From Protoeuglena noctilucae (lineage: Eukaryota; Chlorophyta; Pedinophyceae; Marsupiomonadales; Marsupiomonadaceae): a stretch of 64,000 nt of DNA. How positions within the stretch are numbered: the stretch's first letter is position 1; each line of letters opens with the position of its first letter. The DNA lies in contig OY253668.1 in NCBI GenBank assembly GCA_958009085.1, positions 1,612,001-1,676,000 on the forward strand, written 5' to 3'. A program made the position numbers and the translations under genes. The notes beneath the pieces are model-generated. The model was given only the letters and a program-made list of their open reading frames with translations, did not search any database and was not told the origin of the DNA. Positions 11,697 to 22,021 of the stretch are shown piece after piece.

Positions 11697-14600
11697 ATGA
11701 TGACCCCGTCATCGTGGGGCTCCCGCGGAGCATCGCCCGCGACCAGCGACGCCGGCGCCGGAATGAGCCGCCCGCCCCCTCCGACCGCCGCAGTACCATC
11801 CTGGGACAAGCTGGCCGACGCCACGGAGGTCTGGCGCGCGCGGGCCGCGGCGCCAGCAGGGCCAAGTGCAGCGCCTCCCGCTGGGCGGTTTGCCGGCGAG
11901 CGCCCGCCGTCGCCGCCCCGAGGATCGCACACGCGGCGCGCGGCGCATCATCCGTCCGCTCCAGCGACCTCGCACATCGCGATGGCCGGCCGCGATCCGG
12001 CCTACTCCCACCCGGGGGTGGCCCCGGAAGATGGGGCGGTGGTGTCCAAGCCGCTCCCCGTGCAGTCCGCCAAGTCGTCTCCTGCGCGGCGCCCAGGCGC
12101 TGAGGGTCAGTGCCGCGTCTGCTTCAACCTGCAGTACCAAGTGCAGTGGGGGCAGAGGGTCCGGGTCATCGGTGGCCCGGCGGCGCTGGGCGGGTGGGAC
12201 CCCCACGGCGGCCTCGACATGCACTGGGCTCCCGGCGACAACTGGACCGTGGAGGCCAAGGTGAAGGGGCTTTCTCGGTGGCGTGCGTCCGCGAGCCCGC
12301 GGATAATGCAGACGGGTCGCAGGCGTGACTTCACTTCACGTCACGCAGATTGCTCAGCGCTTGCCGCCTGGTGCCCGCAGCTGCCTGCCGGGGGCGTGGT
12401 GGAGTACAAGTACTTAGTGATCAACGAGAAGTCGGGCCAACCGACCGCGTGGATGTCGGGGAACAACTGCGTGCTGGCCATTCGCGCCACCGAGACGGAG
12501 GTCGAGGTCTTTGACAACTGGGACGGCGCTCCGGGGGCCATGGTCGTGTCCGGCACGCAGCGGACGACGCGGGAGGACCGTCTGGAGAAGTGGGCCAACG
12601 AGATGGCGGACGCGTTCTTAGAGCAGCGCGCAGAGATCCGACGCAGCCGCGTGGAGTTGGCGTCGACTCAGGCGAGTGGTGGCTTGGGCTCCCCTTTGTC
12701 AAACGCGCGGCTGTGCTTGCTCGCACATCGCGACTCTCCACGCTTGCGCTCGAGGAGGAGCCCCGGCGCGGCCTGTCGCGCAGCACAGGGTTTCCACACT
12801 GGGTCGAGCGATGGTGTCCCTCGCTGCATCACGCCAGCCTTTTTGGACCTTGTAAAAGCGCGATTTCCTCATGTTTGGTCCCTCTTTCTTCGCTCGTTGC
12901 AGGAGGAGCTGCGGCGCGCGCAGATGGAGATGGCCCAGATGAAGTCGGAGCTGGCGCTCGAGCGCGGGCTTCGCGAGGCTGCGGACCGCAACCTGGCGAC
13001 GTTACGGTTGCAGTACGAGGACCTCCAAACGTCGATGGAGATGGTGGTGTCGCGGCAGGACGGGTCCGTGGCGGCGGCGCGGGAGGTGTTGGCCGAGATG
13101 GAGGACATGGACGCTGCGCCCTCCGGTGGGGCGGGCGACCTGGTGGGCCTGATGCGCGAGATGGAGGAGGAGGAGGAGGAGGAGGAGGAGGAGGAGGAGA
13201 TGATGGTAGCAAGGGTCGTTGCTGACGCTGAAGAGGTTGCGTACGAGGGCAGCATCGATGACAGGGCGGTGGAGCTGTTGGAGTCTCGCGCATCGTGGGA
13301 GAAGCGGGCGCGGGAAGAGCAAGCGAGGGAGGAGCAAGCGAGGGAGGAGCAAGCGAGGGAGGAGCAAGCCCGAGAGGAGCAAGCCCGAGAGGAGCAAGCA
13401 AGGGCGGAGCGTGCGCGGGAGGAGTCGGTGGTGGCGCCGGTGGCGGTGCCGGTGCCTGCTGCGGGAGGTCGCGGCGGGGTGGCTCGCCCTGGGCGGGCCG
13501 AGGAGGAGGCTGGCGCGGGTGGGGCGTGGGGCGCTGGCATCCGTGCGGGCGCCATGAGCATCCTCGCGCGGCTCAAGAAGGCCAACGAGGCGATGAAGCG
13601 AGACTCGCCTCTTGACGACGAGGACGACTTCGGCGGTCCAGTCGGGACTGCCGGGGTGGCTCCGAAGGGTGTCGGGAGCACCTACGGGGCAGCCGCAGCG
13701 CGCACCGACCTGGCTGGCAAGTCGGATGTCGGTGCGGAGGCGGAGTTGGGCAGCGAGGCGGAGGTGGGCAGGGAGGACGAGGCGGCGATGGAGCCTCTGG
13801 TGACGGCGGAGCAGGGGTCTGAGGCAGACGAGGCCGCGCCTGAGGCCGGGGCGCGGGAGAGCGACGAGTGGGACGAGGCGGCGGAGGCCTTCATGACGGA
13901 CGTGCTGGAGGTGTACGCGGAGGCGGCGGACGATGACCAGGGCGGCGAGGGTGACCCGTACGTCGATGACGAGTCGGCGGGTCGCAAGGGCGATGCCGAG
14001 CTGGTGACTTCGGGATCGACGCAGCCCCTCGGTGAAGAGGAAGAGGAGGAGCTGCTCTGGGAACGGAGCCTGGGTTCTGCGGGGCAGCGGTCCGGGGCGC
14101 CGCACGAGGGCGACGGGGGGGGTGCGCCGGTGCGGCCGGGGGGTGGTGCCGTGGGTGGGCCCCGCCACGAGGACCGCGGAATGGTGGAGTCTGCGGTGCG
14201 GGCGGAGGCGTGGACGTCGAGGGGGGGGACTGGGGCCGGGGCTGACGCCGCGTGGGTGGAGCAAAGGGCGGCTGGCGGGGCGGGGCAATGGCGCGCGGAG
14301 GCAAGGGGCAGCAGCGAGGGTGCCGCCACGTTCGGCAGGCCCGCTGATTCCGGTAGCTGGGCGAGTGGCGTGCGGGACAGCGGGGTGGCCCAGCCGGCCC
14401 ATGCACCGTCCACCCGCGCGGAGTCGTCCGAGGGACTGGGGATGCCCCGCGGAGGCCCGGTGGGTCACAGCGCCGCGCCGGGGTCGCGCGACGGCACCGG
14501 TATGCACGGCGGCGGCGGCACGGTCGGGGGTTGGCCCGTTATCTCAGCCAACCCCGCCGGTCCGTCCTCCCCTTTGGTCAGCAAGATGACGGGGCTGGGC

Positions 14601-15410
14601 GGTGGCTCCCGCGCGGCGCCCACCCGGCCGCAAGCGGTGGCGGCTGCCGCGGCGGTCTTTGCTCCGCAACAGGTGGCAACGGAGACGGCCACCCTCCCCA
14701 GGCCGGCGGCGGTGGGGCTGCAAGCACCTCCGACAGGCCGGGTGGACCCGCCGGCTGCAGCGACCGAGGCGAAGCTGCTGCCCAAGACCTATGGCACTCA
14801 CAGCGTACCAGCAGCCCTGTCGGCAGCTGCCACCCTCCCTGCCGGGGCTTCGGTGGCGAGCACTCCGCAGGCGGCGGCGTCGACCAAGGCCCGTCAAGCA
14901 GCGCCCAAGGCGTCGACCGACGCGAGCGCCCAGCCTCGGGCTACGGCGCACGGCGCGCATGTGTCGGGCGGCGCCACGGCTTCTACGGTCGGCTCTCCCA
15001 CCACACCCACGAGAGCGCCGGCCCCGGCACCGCAAGTCGGGCAAGCGCAGCCGAGCTGGCCGGCCCGGCCGGGGCACGCGCCCCCTTCTCAGCCGGTCGT
15101 CTCGTCGTCCTCGGCGCCTTCCGCAGATAAGGGCAGCGCCAGCCAGCGTCGGCCCCTGCCGGCGACCCCCGCTCCATCTGCGGGCAGCCGACCGGCGCAG
15201 GCAGCACCTGCGGCCCAGCCGCGCGACCCTCAGCCGCGTGCCACGGGCCGGCCGGCGCCGGGCAGCCGCGCTGCAGCCCTGGAGAGGCTTTTGTCGGCAG
15301 CCAAGGACAAGCCCTTGAGGCGGGATGGGGGCGGGGTTGCGGACTTTGTCGGGGGGGTGTGGGAGGGGACGATGGGCGGCAAGCCGCGTGTGAACGGGCC
15401 GCTGTCGTAG
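11697..15410 (+). CDS. Starch-binding CBM20 protein with coiled coil and long disordered tail
   Basis: An N-terminal region of about 135 residues rich in Pro/Ser/Ala precedes a CBM20 starch-binding domain. The domain reads CRVCFNLQYQVQWGQRVRVI, then GGPAALGGWDPHGG and NWTVEAK, and after an intron (12261-12380) LPAGGVVEYKYLVINEKSG and AWMSGNNCVLAI. A second, GC-AG intron (12672-12902) leads to a predicted coiled coil from EELRRAQMEMAQMKSELALE. Next come a run of 12 Glu, six perfect AREEQ repeats and about 700 residues of Gly/Ala/Pro/Ser-rich disorder to the stop at 15410. The CBM20-then-coiled-coil order resembles algal SAGA1-type proteins that organise pyrenoid starch; I did not find the Rubisco-binding W-[RK] motif of that family. 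The domain is certain; the cellular role is inferred. Start codons at 11697 and 11700 are equivalent. Confidence 0.78.
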   Translation: MMTPSSWGSRGASPATSDAGAGMSRPPPPTAAVPSWDKLADATEVWRARAAAPAGPSAAPPAGRFAGERPPSPPRGSHTRRAAHHPSAPATSHIAMAGRDPAYSHPGVAPEDGAVVSKPLPVQSAKSSPARRPGAEGQCRVCFNLQYQVQWGQRVRVIGGPAALGGWDPHGGLDMHWAPGDNWTVEAKVKGLSRWRASASPRIMQTGRRRDFTSRHADCSALAAWCPQLPAGGVVEYKYLVINEKSGQPTAWMSGNNCVLAIRATETEVEVFDNWDGAPGAMVVSGTQRTTREDRLEKWANEMADAFLEQRAEIRRSRVELASTQASGGLGSPLSNARLCLLAHRDSPRLRSRRSPGAACRAAQGFHTGSSDGVPRCITPAFLDLVKARFPHVWSLFLRSLQEELRRAQMEMAQMKSELALERGLREAADRNLATLRLQYEDLQTSMEMVVSRQDGSVAAAREVLAEMEDMDAAPSGGAGDLVGLMREMEEEEEEEEEEEEMMVARVVADAEEVAYEGSIDDRAVELLESRASWEKRAREEQAREEQAREEQAREEQAREEQAREEQARAERAREESVVAPVAVPVPAAGGRGGVARPGRAEEEAGAGGAWGAGIRAGAMSILARLKKANEAMKRDSPLDDEDDFGGPVGTAGVAPKGVGSTYGAAAARTDLAGKSDVGAEAELGSEAEVGREDEAAMEPLVTAEQGSEADEAAPEAGARESDEWDEAAEAFMTDVLEVYAEAADDDQGGEGDPYVDDESAGRKGDAELVTSGSTQPLGEEEEEELLWERSLGSAGQRSGAPHEGDGGGAPVRPGGGAVGGPRHEDRGMVESAVRAEAWTSRGGTGAGADAAWVEQRAAGGAGQWRAEARGSSEGAATFGRPADSGSWASGVRDSGVAQPAHAPSTRAESSEGLGMPRGGPVGHSAAPGSRDGTGMHGGGGTVGGWPVISANPAGPSSPLVSKMTGLGGGSRAAPTRPQAVAAAAAVFAPQQVATETATLPRPAAVGLQAPPTGRVDPPAAATEAKLLPKTYGTHSVPAALSAAATLPAGASVASTPQAAASTKARQAAPKASTDASAQPRATAHGAHVSGGATASTVGSPTTPTRAPAPAPQVGQAQPSWPARPGHAPPSQPVVSSSSAPSADKGSASQRRPLPATPAPSAGSRPAQAAPAAQPRDPQPRATGRPAPGSRAAALERLLSAAKDKPLRRDGGGVADFVGGVWEGTMGGKPRVNGPLS
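13164..13199 (+). repeat. (GAG)12 microsatellite encoding poly-Glu
   Basis: Twelve perfect GAG codons lie inside the coiled-coil region of the CBM20 protein. They add negative charge to the helix and are likely to vary in length between strains. Confidence 0.95.
13308..13397 (+). repeat. 15-bp tandem repeat encoding six AREEQ units
   Basis: Six consecutive 15-bp units each encode Ala-Arg-Glu-Glu-Gln, followed by the degenerate units ARAER and AREE. The pattern gives alternating basic and acidic faces on a single helix. Neighbouring units are almost identical in DNA, pointing to recent expansion. Confidence 0.93.
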
Positions 15411-15954
15411 GGCGTCGTAGGGAGGGCAGAGAGACTGGCAGGGATGGGAGAGCTGGCAGGGATGGGAGAGCATGCTATGGGTCAGTGGGCCCTGGAGAGA
15501 CTGGTTTAGGACTTGTTTGGTCCCGTGTGGTTTGTTAGGGTCATTAGACTGTGTTACTGCCATGACTGGGCTGCGAGGAGTGCCGTGCAGCGGCCTGTTG
15601 CAATTCGCTTTTTGGCAGCGCCGCGAGTCGGCCATTGTCCGGCCTCCTGAGCAGCTTGCAAGCGTCTCCGTTTCCACTTTCCTCTTCTCTTTGCTTTGCT
15701 CCATTGCGTAGGCGCTTTGGATGCCGCGTTGCGACCCTGCACCGCACGTGACGCTCACCCGTGGGTGTCTTGGCAAGGGTCTTGAGCACTCCATGTGTCG
15801 ACGCACCTTTTGAACACGCCCTCGCTCAGAAACGCCCCGGCAATCGCTTTAAATCGTCACGGCCGGCCAGCCAGCCAGCCACGCAGGTCTGTGCGGCTCA
15901 CGTGCCGAAATGGGAAGCTGCAGTGGGCAGCTGCCATTGCCCTGCCATAGCCTG
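15411..15954. other. Convergent 3' region between CBM20 gene and SAC9
   Basis: This is 545 bp without a gene. It contains a perfect 18-bp tandem duplication (ctggcagggatgggagag twice, 15435-15470), T-rich stretches and a short (ccag)n run at about 15868-15882. No coding signal was found. Confidence 0.5.
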
Positions 15955-18900
15955 TCATGCCGCCCCTCGTGACAGCGCGGCCTTCCCGAGGAACAGATCG
16001 TACTGCAGCTGCCTGCCCGAGTCCTGGACGACGTTCTGGAAACGCCGCTGCACCGACAGCGCCATGTTGCCCAGTGAAGCTGTGACCTTGCCCTGGGGCT
16101 TGGTCCCGGCCAACAGGCCCAGGATCCCAGAGTGCATAGCGCGCGAACCCGTGTAGAACATGGCCTGCAAGTCGCCGTTGACCAGGAAGAGCTCGGCCAG
16201 GGCCGCTAGGATGTCCTGGCGAACCAACCGACGCACGCCAGCGACGCTCATCGCGTCTGGTGGCTCCTCGGGCCCAGGGCCCTGTGGGAGGAGGGACACG
16301 AGGTTGTGGTGAATACAGTGGACGCGGCAAATCTTAGGGTGCGCTTGCTTGCCAGAGGCTTGGAATGGAAGCTCGCATGCGCACGAGCCACTCGCCTCGT
16401 CGGCGCTGGCGGCCACGGGAGGCAACCAGCTCGTCGTCCGGGTGTTGTGGTCGATGTAAAAGGTCCGGCCAGTCGCGGGGTCCACGCGCGCCTCCCAGCC
16501 CTCCGGAAGGGCCCCCGGAGTAGCCCGGGCTGGGCTCCCGTTCCGACCCTGCGCCTGTGCTGGCGTCACTTGGGCCCCCCCGGCCGCCCCCAGAACGCTG
16601 CCAAACACCCCACGCAACCGTGCGTTCACCGACATAGGCGCCCCGTCCGCCCCTGGCCCCTGCCCCACCGCAGGCGAGCTGACGGACTTGTGCATGAAAC
16701 CCCGACCCTGCTGCGCACGGGAGGGACTCACGATGCATAGGCTGTATGTCATGCGACGCCAGCCATGGCTGCACTGGCGCAGGTGAGGCGACTGCTGCGC
16801 TACCTTGTCGCAGGCATGTCATAATGCGATGGGCATTGAGCACAAAACTGGGTGGCTTGGAATGAACTCCACTCGCCCGACAAGTGGTGCCGACAAGGGG
16901 CGCCTCACCTCCGGTGCTTTGACCTCGAGCCCCAGAGCGCCAGCCATCCACTGCAGCACCATGACGGAGCAGAAGTAGCTGGCGACGTTGGTGCGGTCCA
17001 AGGAGTCGGCGCAGTTGAACCGCACCAGCTGCAAACGACGGGTTGGACTTAAGATTCGTACGTTGCGTTGATTGGGTATCAGACAGAAACCCATGTCACG
17101 AGGGTGGCTAAGTCTTCTTCTCCCGAATGGACGACGGCATCGTTCGGCATGCCAGATACCCACGCCCCTAGGCCCCCGGCCGCTCACCTCCGCTTGCGCG
17201 CGGCTGAGCGACACGGCGCTCCCGTGCACGACACCGCAGCAGAAGCCCCCGCCCTGCAGCGTGGGCTGCACCAGGTGCCAGAACGCCTCCACGGCCGGCT
17301 CCTCGCCAATTGCCCGCACCGCCCCGTGCCAGTCAAAATCCGCCAGCCGCACCGGCACCCCGTGCGCGCGTGCCATCGACACTGCCGTCTGGAAGTGCTC
17401 CGTCAGCACCAGCTCGCTCTTGCCCGGAGCGCTCCGCAGCAAGTTGACGCAAGTGACGGGGCGCCGCCCCAACGCGGCAGGCGGCAGCCCGACGCTCGAC
17501 ACCCCGCCATCGCTGCCATCCTGCGGCACGTCCAGTCCCCACACGGCACCCCTCGCACCACCCGCTTGCGCACCGTTGCCCGCCACTCCACCCGCGCTGC
17601 TCTGCGACCCGGGCGCGCTCGGCACCGCAGCTGCGAGGTCCGCCAGGCCCAACAGCCCTGAGTCTGGCGCGGGGGCCTCTAGGGCGCTGGCGGGTGCGGA
17701 CCCTCTCCCGCCCCGGTCTGCCTCCGCCCCTCCCCCGCCACCGTCATCGTCCAGGCCAAGCAAGTCGCCCATGACGGGCTGCGAGTGCGGGCCCGAAACC
17801 GTGGCCAGAGGACTCCGGGGAGGGTTCGTGGCCGTGGCAGGGCGGGGCCCCTCCACTGACGCTGCAGGGCTCGGGGATGCGGCGCCCCGGGCGCTCGTGG
17901 CCGCCGCCCCCGTTAACGTGTTGGCCGAGATGCGCTCGAGATACTCCAGAGATCGGTCATACGGCCGCGTGGAGATGACGATCTCGGCCTCGCCCACCTT
18001 GTTCTGCGGTGTCGCAGGACGCATCGCAGTTAGTGGTGGGCGGTAGGTGCTATAAGAAGCGGGCTTGTAAAGCAATGAGCGCAACAGTTCGTGACTGCTG
18101 GGGGGCTTCGGCTGCGCTTCCAGCAGGGTTTGCGCCTCGCCTTGATCTCCGTGGACCAATGGATGGGGACCGTGCCTCGTCGCCAGAGCCACGAGGACCA
18201 CTTGCAGGGAGAGCCCTTGGTAGCGAGGACGAGCTCGCATTCCACCTCGTTGCCCGGCTGGCCCCGCTGGTCCAGGCCCCGGGCGTTGTACCGCGTGCCG
18301 GCATTCCATTGCGAGCGACGGGACAGGAGGACCAGGCTGCGGGCGACGGGCGGGCGAGGGCGTCGGCGACATTCGATAGCATCGCTACCGGGTTCTCCGA
18401 CGGCGCCTGTGGTGGCAGCTGCAACGGTGCTGTCGTGCACACTCGGTCGGCGCTCGCCTGAAGGCCCTGCCGCCGGCGTCCAGAAGGTCCTGCTGCGACG
18501 CGAGGCCTTGTATGAGGACAGGGCATGCGCGGTCCCGAACGCCCACACGGTGCAGGGGGGCGGTGAGGTAGGCGTTCCACCAAAACTCCGGCGAGGGTTT
18601 GGAGTCGAGGAGCGAGCCGGGCAGGCCCCGCGTGAGGTCCGCCGTGAGGCAGTAGTAGTGGCCGCCCTGCACGGGGAATTCCTGCAGGAGCTGCACCCGC
18701 CGCGGGTCGACCTGGTCGGCCGGTGGACCCGTGACAGCGCCCGGGCCTCCTGCCAGCAGAGTGACCCACTGGGACTCCGCGACCGTCAGGACCTGGTGGC
18801 CGCCGGGGAGTTCCGCGGTCGTAGAGACGCGCGTGGCGAGGAGGACGGACGCGAAGCCCGGGCCGTGAATCCAGCCGAGCAGGGCCACGCCCGTCGCGAC

Positions 18901-19225
18901 CTCCGAAGGCGCGCCCATCGAGCTCAGGAACGCAAAGGCCTGGTCCTCGTTGGAGAAAACGTGCTTCCCGCGCGCATCCTCGCGGAACTGCGGCGCCCCG
19001 GTCTGCGGGAAGGGAGCCGCACGGGGCTGATGTGCGTGACACGGCGCCGAGCCTCGCTGCGCGGCCGCCGAGGAGCGCGCGAGACGTGAGACGCAATCGG
19101 CAGCGAAGTTACATCCTAATCCATCGAATGTCAGCCACAGAATCACCTGCAGATCGGCGCTGATCAGGAACACGGCATCCCTAGCCAGCGAGGTCACGAG
19201 CACGAAAAGGTACCCCTGGCCGCCC
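15955..19225 (-). CDS. SAC9: SAC9-like phosphoinositide phosphatase (SAC domain plus WW domain)
   Basis: SAC9 dephosphorylates phosphoinositides, mainly PI(4,5)P2, at the plasma membrane and endosomes. The N-terminal exon reads YLFVLVTSLARDAVFLISAD. Then come the block EDQAFAFLSSMG, TVAESQWVTLLAGG, EFWWNAYLTAPLHRVGVRDR, SQWNAGTRYNARGLDQRGQP with GNEVECEL, and LWRRGTVPIHWSTEIK, followed by a GC-AG intron (18004-18140) and VGEAEIVISTRPYDRSLEYL. A low-complexity insert of about 150 residues precedes CVNLLRSAPGKSELVL. The catalytic CX5R motif is RFNCADSLDRTN (16984-17019). The WW domain is LPEGWEARVDPATGRTFYID, then the plant SAC9 block LAELFLVNGDLQAMFYTGSR. The protein stops soon after FLGKAALSRGAA, so it lacks the long C-terminal half of Arabidopsis SAC9. 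A first coding exon upstream of about 19226 is probable but unresolved. Confidence 0.9.
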
Positions 19226-19773
19226 TGCGGACGCGAGGGGGGCTTGCAGAACCTGGCATTGGATACCAAACAAGCTCATCCATGCCATGACTTCCTCCAC
19301 GGTCCTTCAGAGCGAGCCGGTGGGCTCCAGTGCCATGCAAAATCAGCCCGGCTCCTCACCCCGCCCTTGCCCCCGATGCCAACGACCCGGACCCCACTCA
19401 TGACCACGGCAAGCGTTTCCCAGAAGCGGCGACCCCTCCGGTGACTCTGGCGCGCCGCGCCCTCGCTCTCCACCCAACCAGCGCAGCGTCCACGCTGCAG
19501 ACCGCAGGGAAAGGCACGCGGACACGGCCTCTTGCTCTTGAGTCAACGGTGTGCAGGATATCCAGCCCATCATGCGAATTCGACCTGGAAATGCTTTGGA
19601 CTGGCAACCATGATGCCAGACCTCACCACGCAGTCCCCCTCAAGCACATCAGGGCCACGCGAGAACGACAGAAGATATAAGCGGTGGGGGTCTGCTGGCT
19701 GGTAGGGCTATCCACTGCTGCTGCTGCTGCTCGGTTTGGCACCACGCGACAAATCTACCGGCCGTGAGCCACG
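19226..19773. promoter_or_regulatory. Divergent region between SAC9 and the small plastid gene
   Basis: About 550 bp that should hold both promoters and the unresolved first exon of SAC9. A short (CTG)n run lies at about 19713-19732. No other feature is evident. Confidence 0.35.
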
Positions 19774-20379
19774 ATGTTTGCCTGCGCCCCGGCGTTGATC
19801 ACTGCGCCATCGCGCGTGCAGAGCCACAGCCATCGCGCCCCTCAATTTCGCCGAATGACCGTGGTTCGCGCTGAGAGGTGAGCGCAACGCCCATGTGGCC
19901 CGAGCTTCACATCAGGACCCGATGATGCGCTGCGGATGACCGGCAGACACAGCTCTTAAGGCGTGTTCTTCGAGCGTGTTTCGGCGAACGGGCTGGATGG
20001 CCACACATGCATCCCTGCACTCCATCCATCCACCCGCGCAGCTCCCCCGCGGCTGGCCAGGCCGAGTCGGATCCGACGGTGTGCAAAACGTGCGGGGCAA
20101 AGCTTGCCGAGGCGCCGAAGGGCTGTGATGGCCAGGCGAGTTGCAGGCCAGCCTGTCCAGAGCTCTCTTTGCGCCCCTCCCCTTCAACCTCCATCTTCTC
20201 CCGTTCTTTCGCAGGGCCGGGTTGCGGGGGGCATGGGCGCGTTCGTGGATTGGTGGCCCATCAAGGCCTACCGAGAATGCCCGGCGCTGACGGCATCCGG
20301 CCGGTCCTACTCGCGCAAGGGGCAGATCACCGACGAGATGCTGTTCGGCAGGAACGAGGGCGGCAAAACGAAGTTCTGA
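19774..20379 (+). CDS. Small predicted plastid protein with WWPIKAY motif, function unknown
   Basis: I do not recognise this gene by name. Three exons (19774-19877, 20042-20135, 20215-20379) splice in frame to a protein of about 120 residues. The N-terminus MFACAPALITAPSRVQSHSH plus a basic stretch ending MTVVRAE looks like a textbook chloroplast transit peptide with cleavage near VVRA. The mature part has a CKTCGAKL Cys-X2-Cys motif and then the block GAFVDWWPIKAYRECPALTA with a basic SGRSYSRKGQ segment, ending GGKTKF. The CXXC plus one or two further cysteines could bind a metal or be redox active. Intron 2 has a GC donor (20136). The stop is only 24 bp from the stop of the convergent ABT1 gene. 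The clean splice phases and transit peptide make the gene model good despite the unknown function. Confidence 0.75.
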
Positions 20380-20403
20380 CAACCCAGACCGCGATACTCT
20401 TCT

Positions 20404-21715
20404 TTACTCGCCCTTGAGCAGGTGCAGCAGCCTTGAAGAGACCGCCTCGCGTCCCCGCCCGTCCCCTTTCGCGGGCCGCTGCCCATGCGTGCGCATCCTC
20501 TTGGCGCCTTCCCCGGCGCTCTCCTTGCTGGCCGCCGCCTGCGCGCGCAAGGAACGGAGCACGCGCTCGCCCAGGGCAGTTCGCGAAGCCATGGCGTGCA
20601 AACTGCTGCAGCAGGCCTGCACAGCTCTGGCACCTGAGTGCTCTCCTTGCCCTCCCCGGTAGCCCCGCTCTCCTCAGCTGCTTTGCGCTTCTTCGCCCTC
20701 CGCTCCTCCATCGCCTTGACCGCCTTGCTGCGAGAGCAAGCAGGTCCCGTCGGGTTGTGATTCATAGCGACGCACACTATGCTTTTGGGCCACAAAGTCA
20801 TGGCCTCGGTATCCAGCCAAAACATTCTCAATCTCCAGCCGCATACCCACCTCTGTGCCACTTGCTGAAGGTAGAAATCGCGCTCTCGCTTGGCCTGGGA
20901 GATCTCAATCGCCATCTTCTGCTCCCGGACCTTGCGCTTGTACATGGCCTCCTCCGTCAGGTAGTCCCACTTGAACTTGGGCAGGTACTGAGGGCCGAGA
21001 GGGGCGCTTGGTGTGTGTGAAGCGGACAGGAGCGCCTACGACATCCTGCCGCCTCCTGCCACCGCGCGCTGGACGCAGCCACGCCGCACCTTTATCGACC
21101 AGAGGTCAGAGTAGTGGGAACTGCGCTTTTTGCCGCCCATGGGCTGGTTGTTGAGCATCGCGGCGACGTCCTTCGCCACGGTCTTGTCCAGGAACTCGAC
21201 CCAGCCCTCGCTGCAGCGACGCCGGGCAGCGGCACGGCGTGACGGCGGGAGGCAGGGGCGCAAGACGTCCTCGTCAACATCCGCAGCTGGCTTTCTCACC
21301 TGAACTGCGGCCCGGAGCTCTTCTTCGCAGCCTTCTTCCGCGGGTCCTCCTCCTGAGGCGCGAGATACACGCGCCCAATCTCCCCGTACGGCTCCAACAA
21401 CGACCGAAGCTTCCGCGGCTTCATTTTCGGCGGAATGCGCGAGATATACACGACGCCCTTGCGCTTCTCCTTCTCCTTGAGCTTCAGCAGCTTCTGCACG
21501 CCAAGCGGCGGTCGGAGCGGCCGTTGAAGTCGCGTGCGACGGAACAATATCACTTGGGAGTCATCATAGCTCAGCTGCACCCGCGCGAGAGTTCCCCACG
21601 CCAACCACACCTCTCGCATCCGCCCGAAGCCCTCCGTAGACGCCGAAGCGTCCGCGTGTGACGCGCCCTGCTCGCCAGGGTCGCGCCCGTCGTCCCTCGC
21701 AGAGTCTGACGACAT
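20404..21715 (-). CDS. ABT1: Pre-rRNA processing factor ESF2/ABT1 homologue
   Basis: This nucleolar RNA-recognition-motif protein belongs to the small-subunit processome and acts in 18S rRNA maturation; it also stimulates the DEAD-box helicase Dbp8 in yeast. From the ATG at 21715 an acidic N-terminus (MSSDSARDDGRDPGEQGASH) is spliced to KLLKLKEKEKRKGVVYISRI, then PKMKPRKLRSLLEPYGEIGR, then EGWVEFLDKTVAKDVAAMLN and GGKKRSSHYSDLWSIK, then YLPKFKWDYLTEEAMYKRKV and EISQAKRERDFYLQQV. A basic C-terminal tail starts KAVKAMEERRAKKRKAAEES and ends LLHLLKGE. The RRM and the KWDYLTE segment are in family order and of usual length. All introns placed use GT-AG. The first exon is 5' to a 306-bp gap before the NAA40 stop. 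Confidence 0.88.
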
Positions 21716-22021
21716 GACGCGAGCCGTTGAAAGGAGGAGATGCTCAGAGAAGCATACACTGAAGGCGGACAGACTTCCACAATCCAATGGCAGCGCCGCT
21801 GCCCGCAAATTTGGAATGGTACGTACGCGGCGAAGACGCGGTTGTCATGACGGACACGATGGCTGGCAGGAAACGCAGGCACTGGCACCGGCGTCGGTGG
21901 GGCAGAGGGGGCCATGGGACCTGGAAGGAGGAATGCCAAGCAGACTTGTCTGCCTCGCCCGGAATCAGCGCGCGTGGCAGCTGGGGAGGGCGAATGACTG
22001 GTTAATTGAAGCCCTTGTCGC
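21716..22021. promoter_or_regulatory. ABT1 upstream region
   Basis: These 306 bp lie between the ABT1 start and the NAA40 stop on the same strand. They must contain the NAA40 3' UTR and the ABT1 promoter. I see no defined element. Confidence 0.35.

Noticed and set aside
13002-14507. A 501-codon open frame on the minus strand across the CBM20 gene
   Set aside because: It is the antisense shadow of a GC-rich coding exon. Its translation is Arg/Pro/His-rich with no domain content, while the plus frame holds the CBM20-linked coiled coil.
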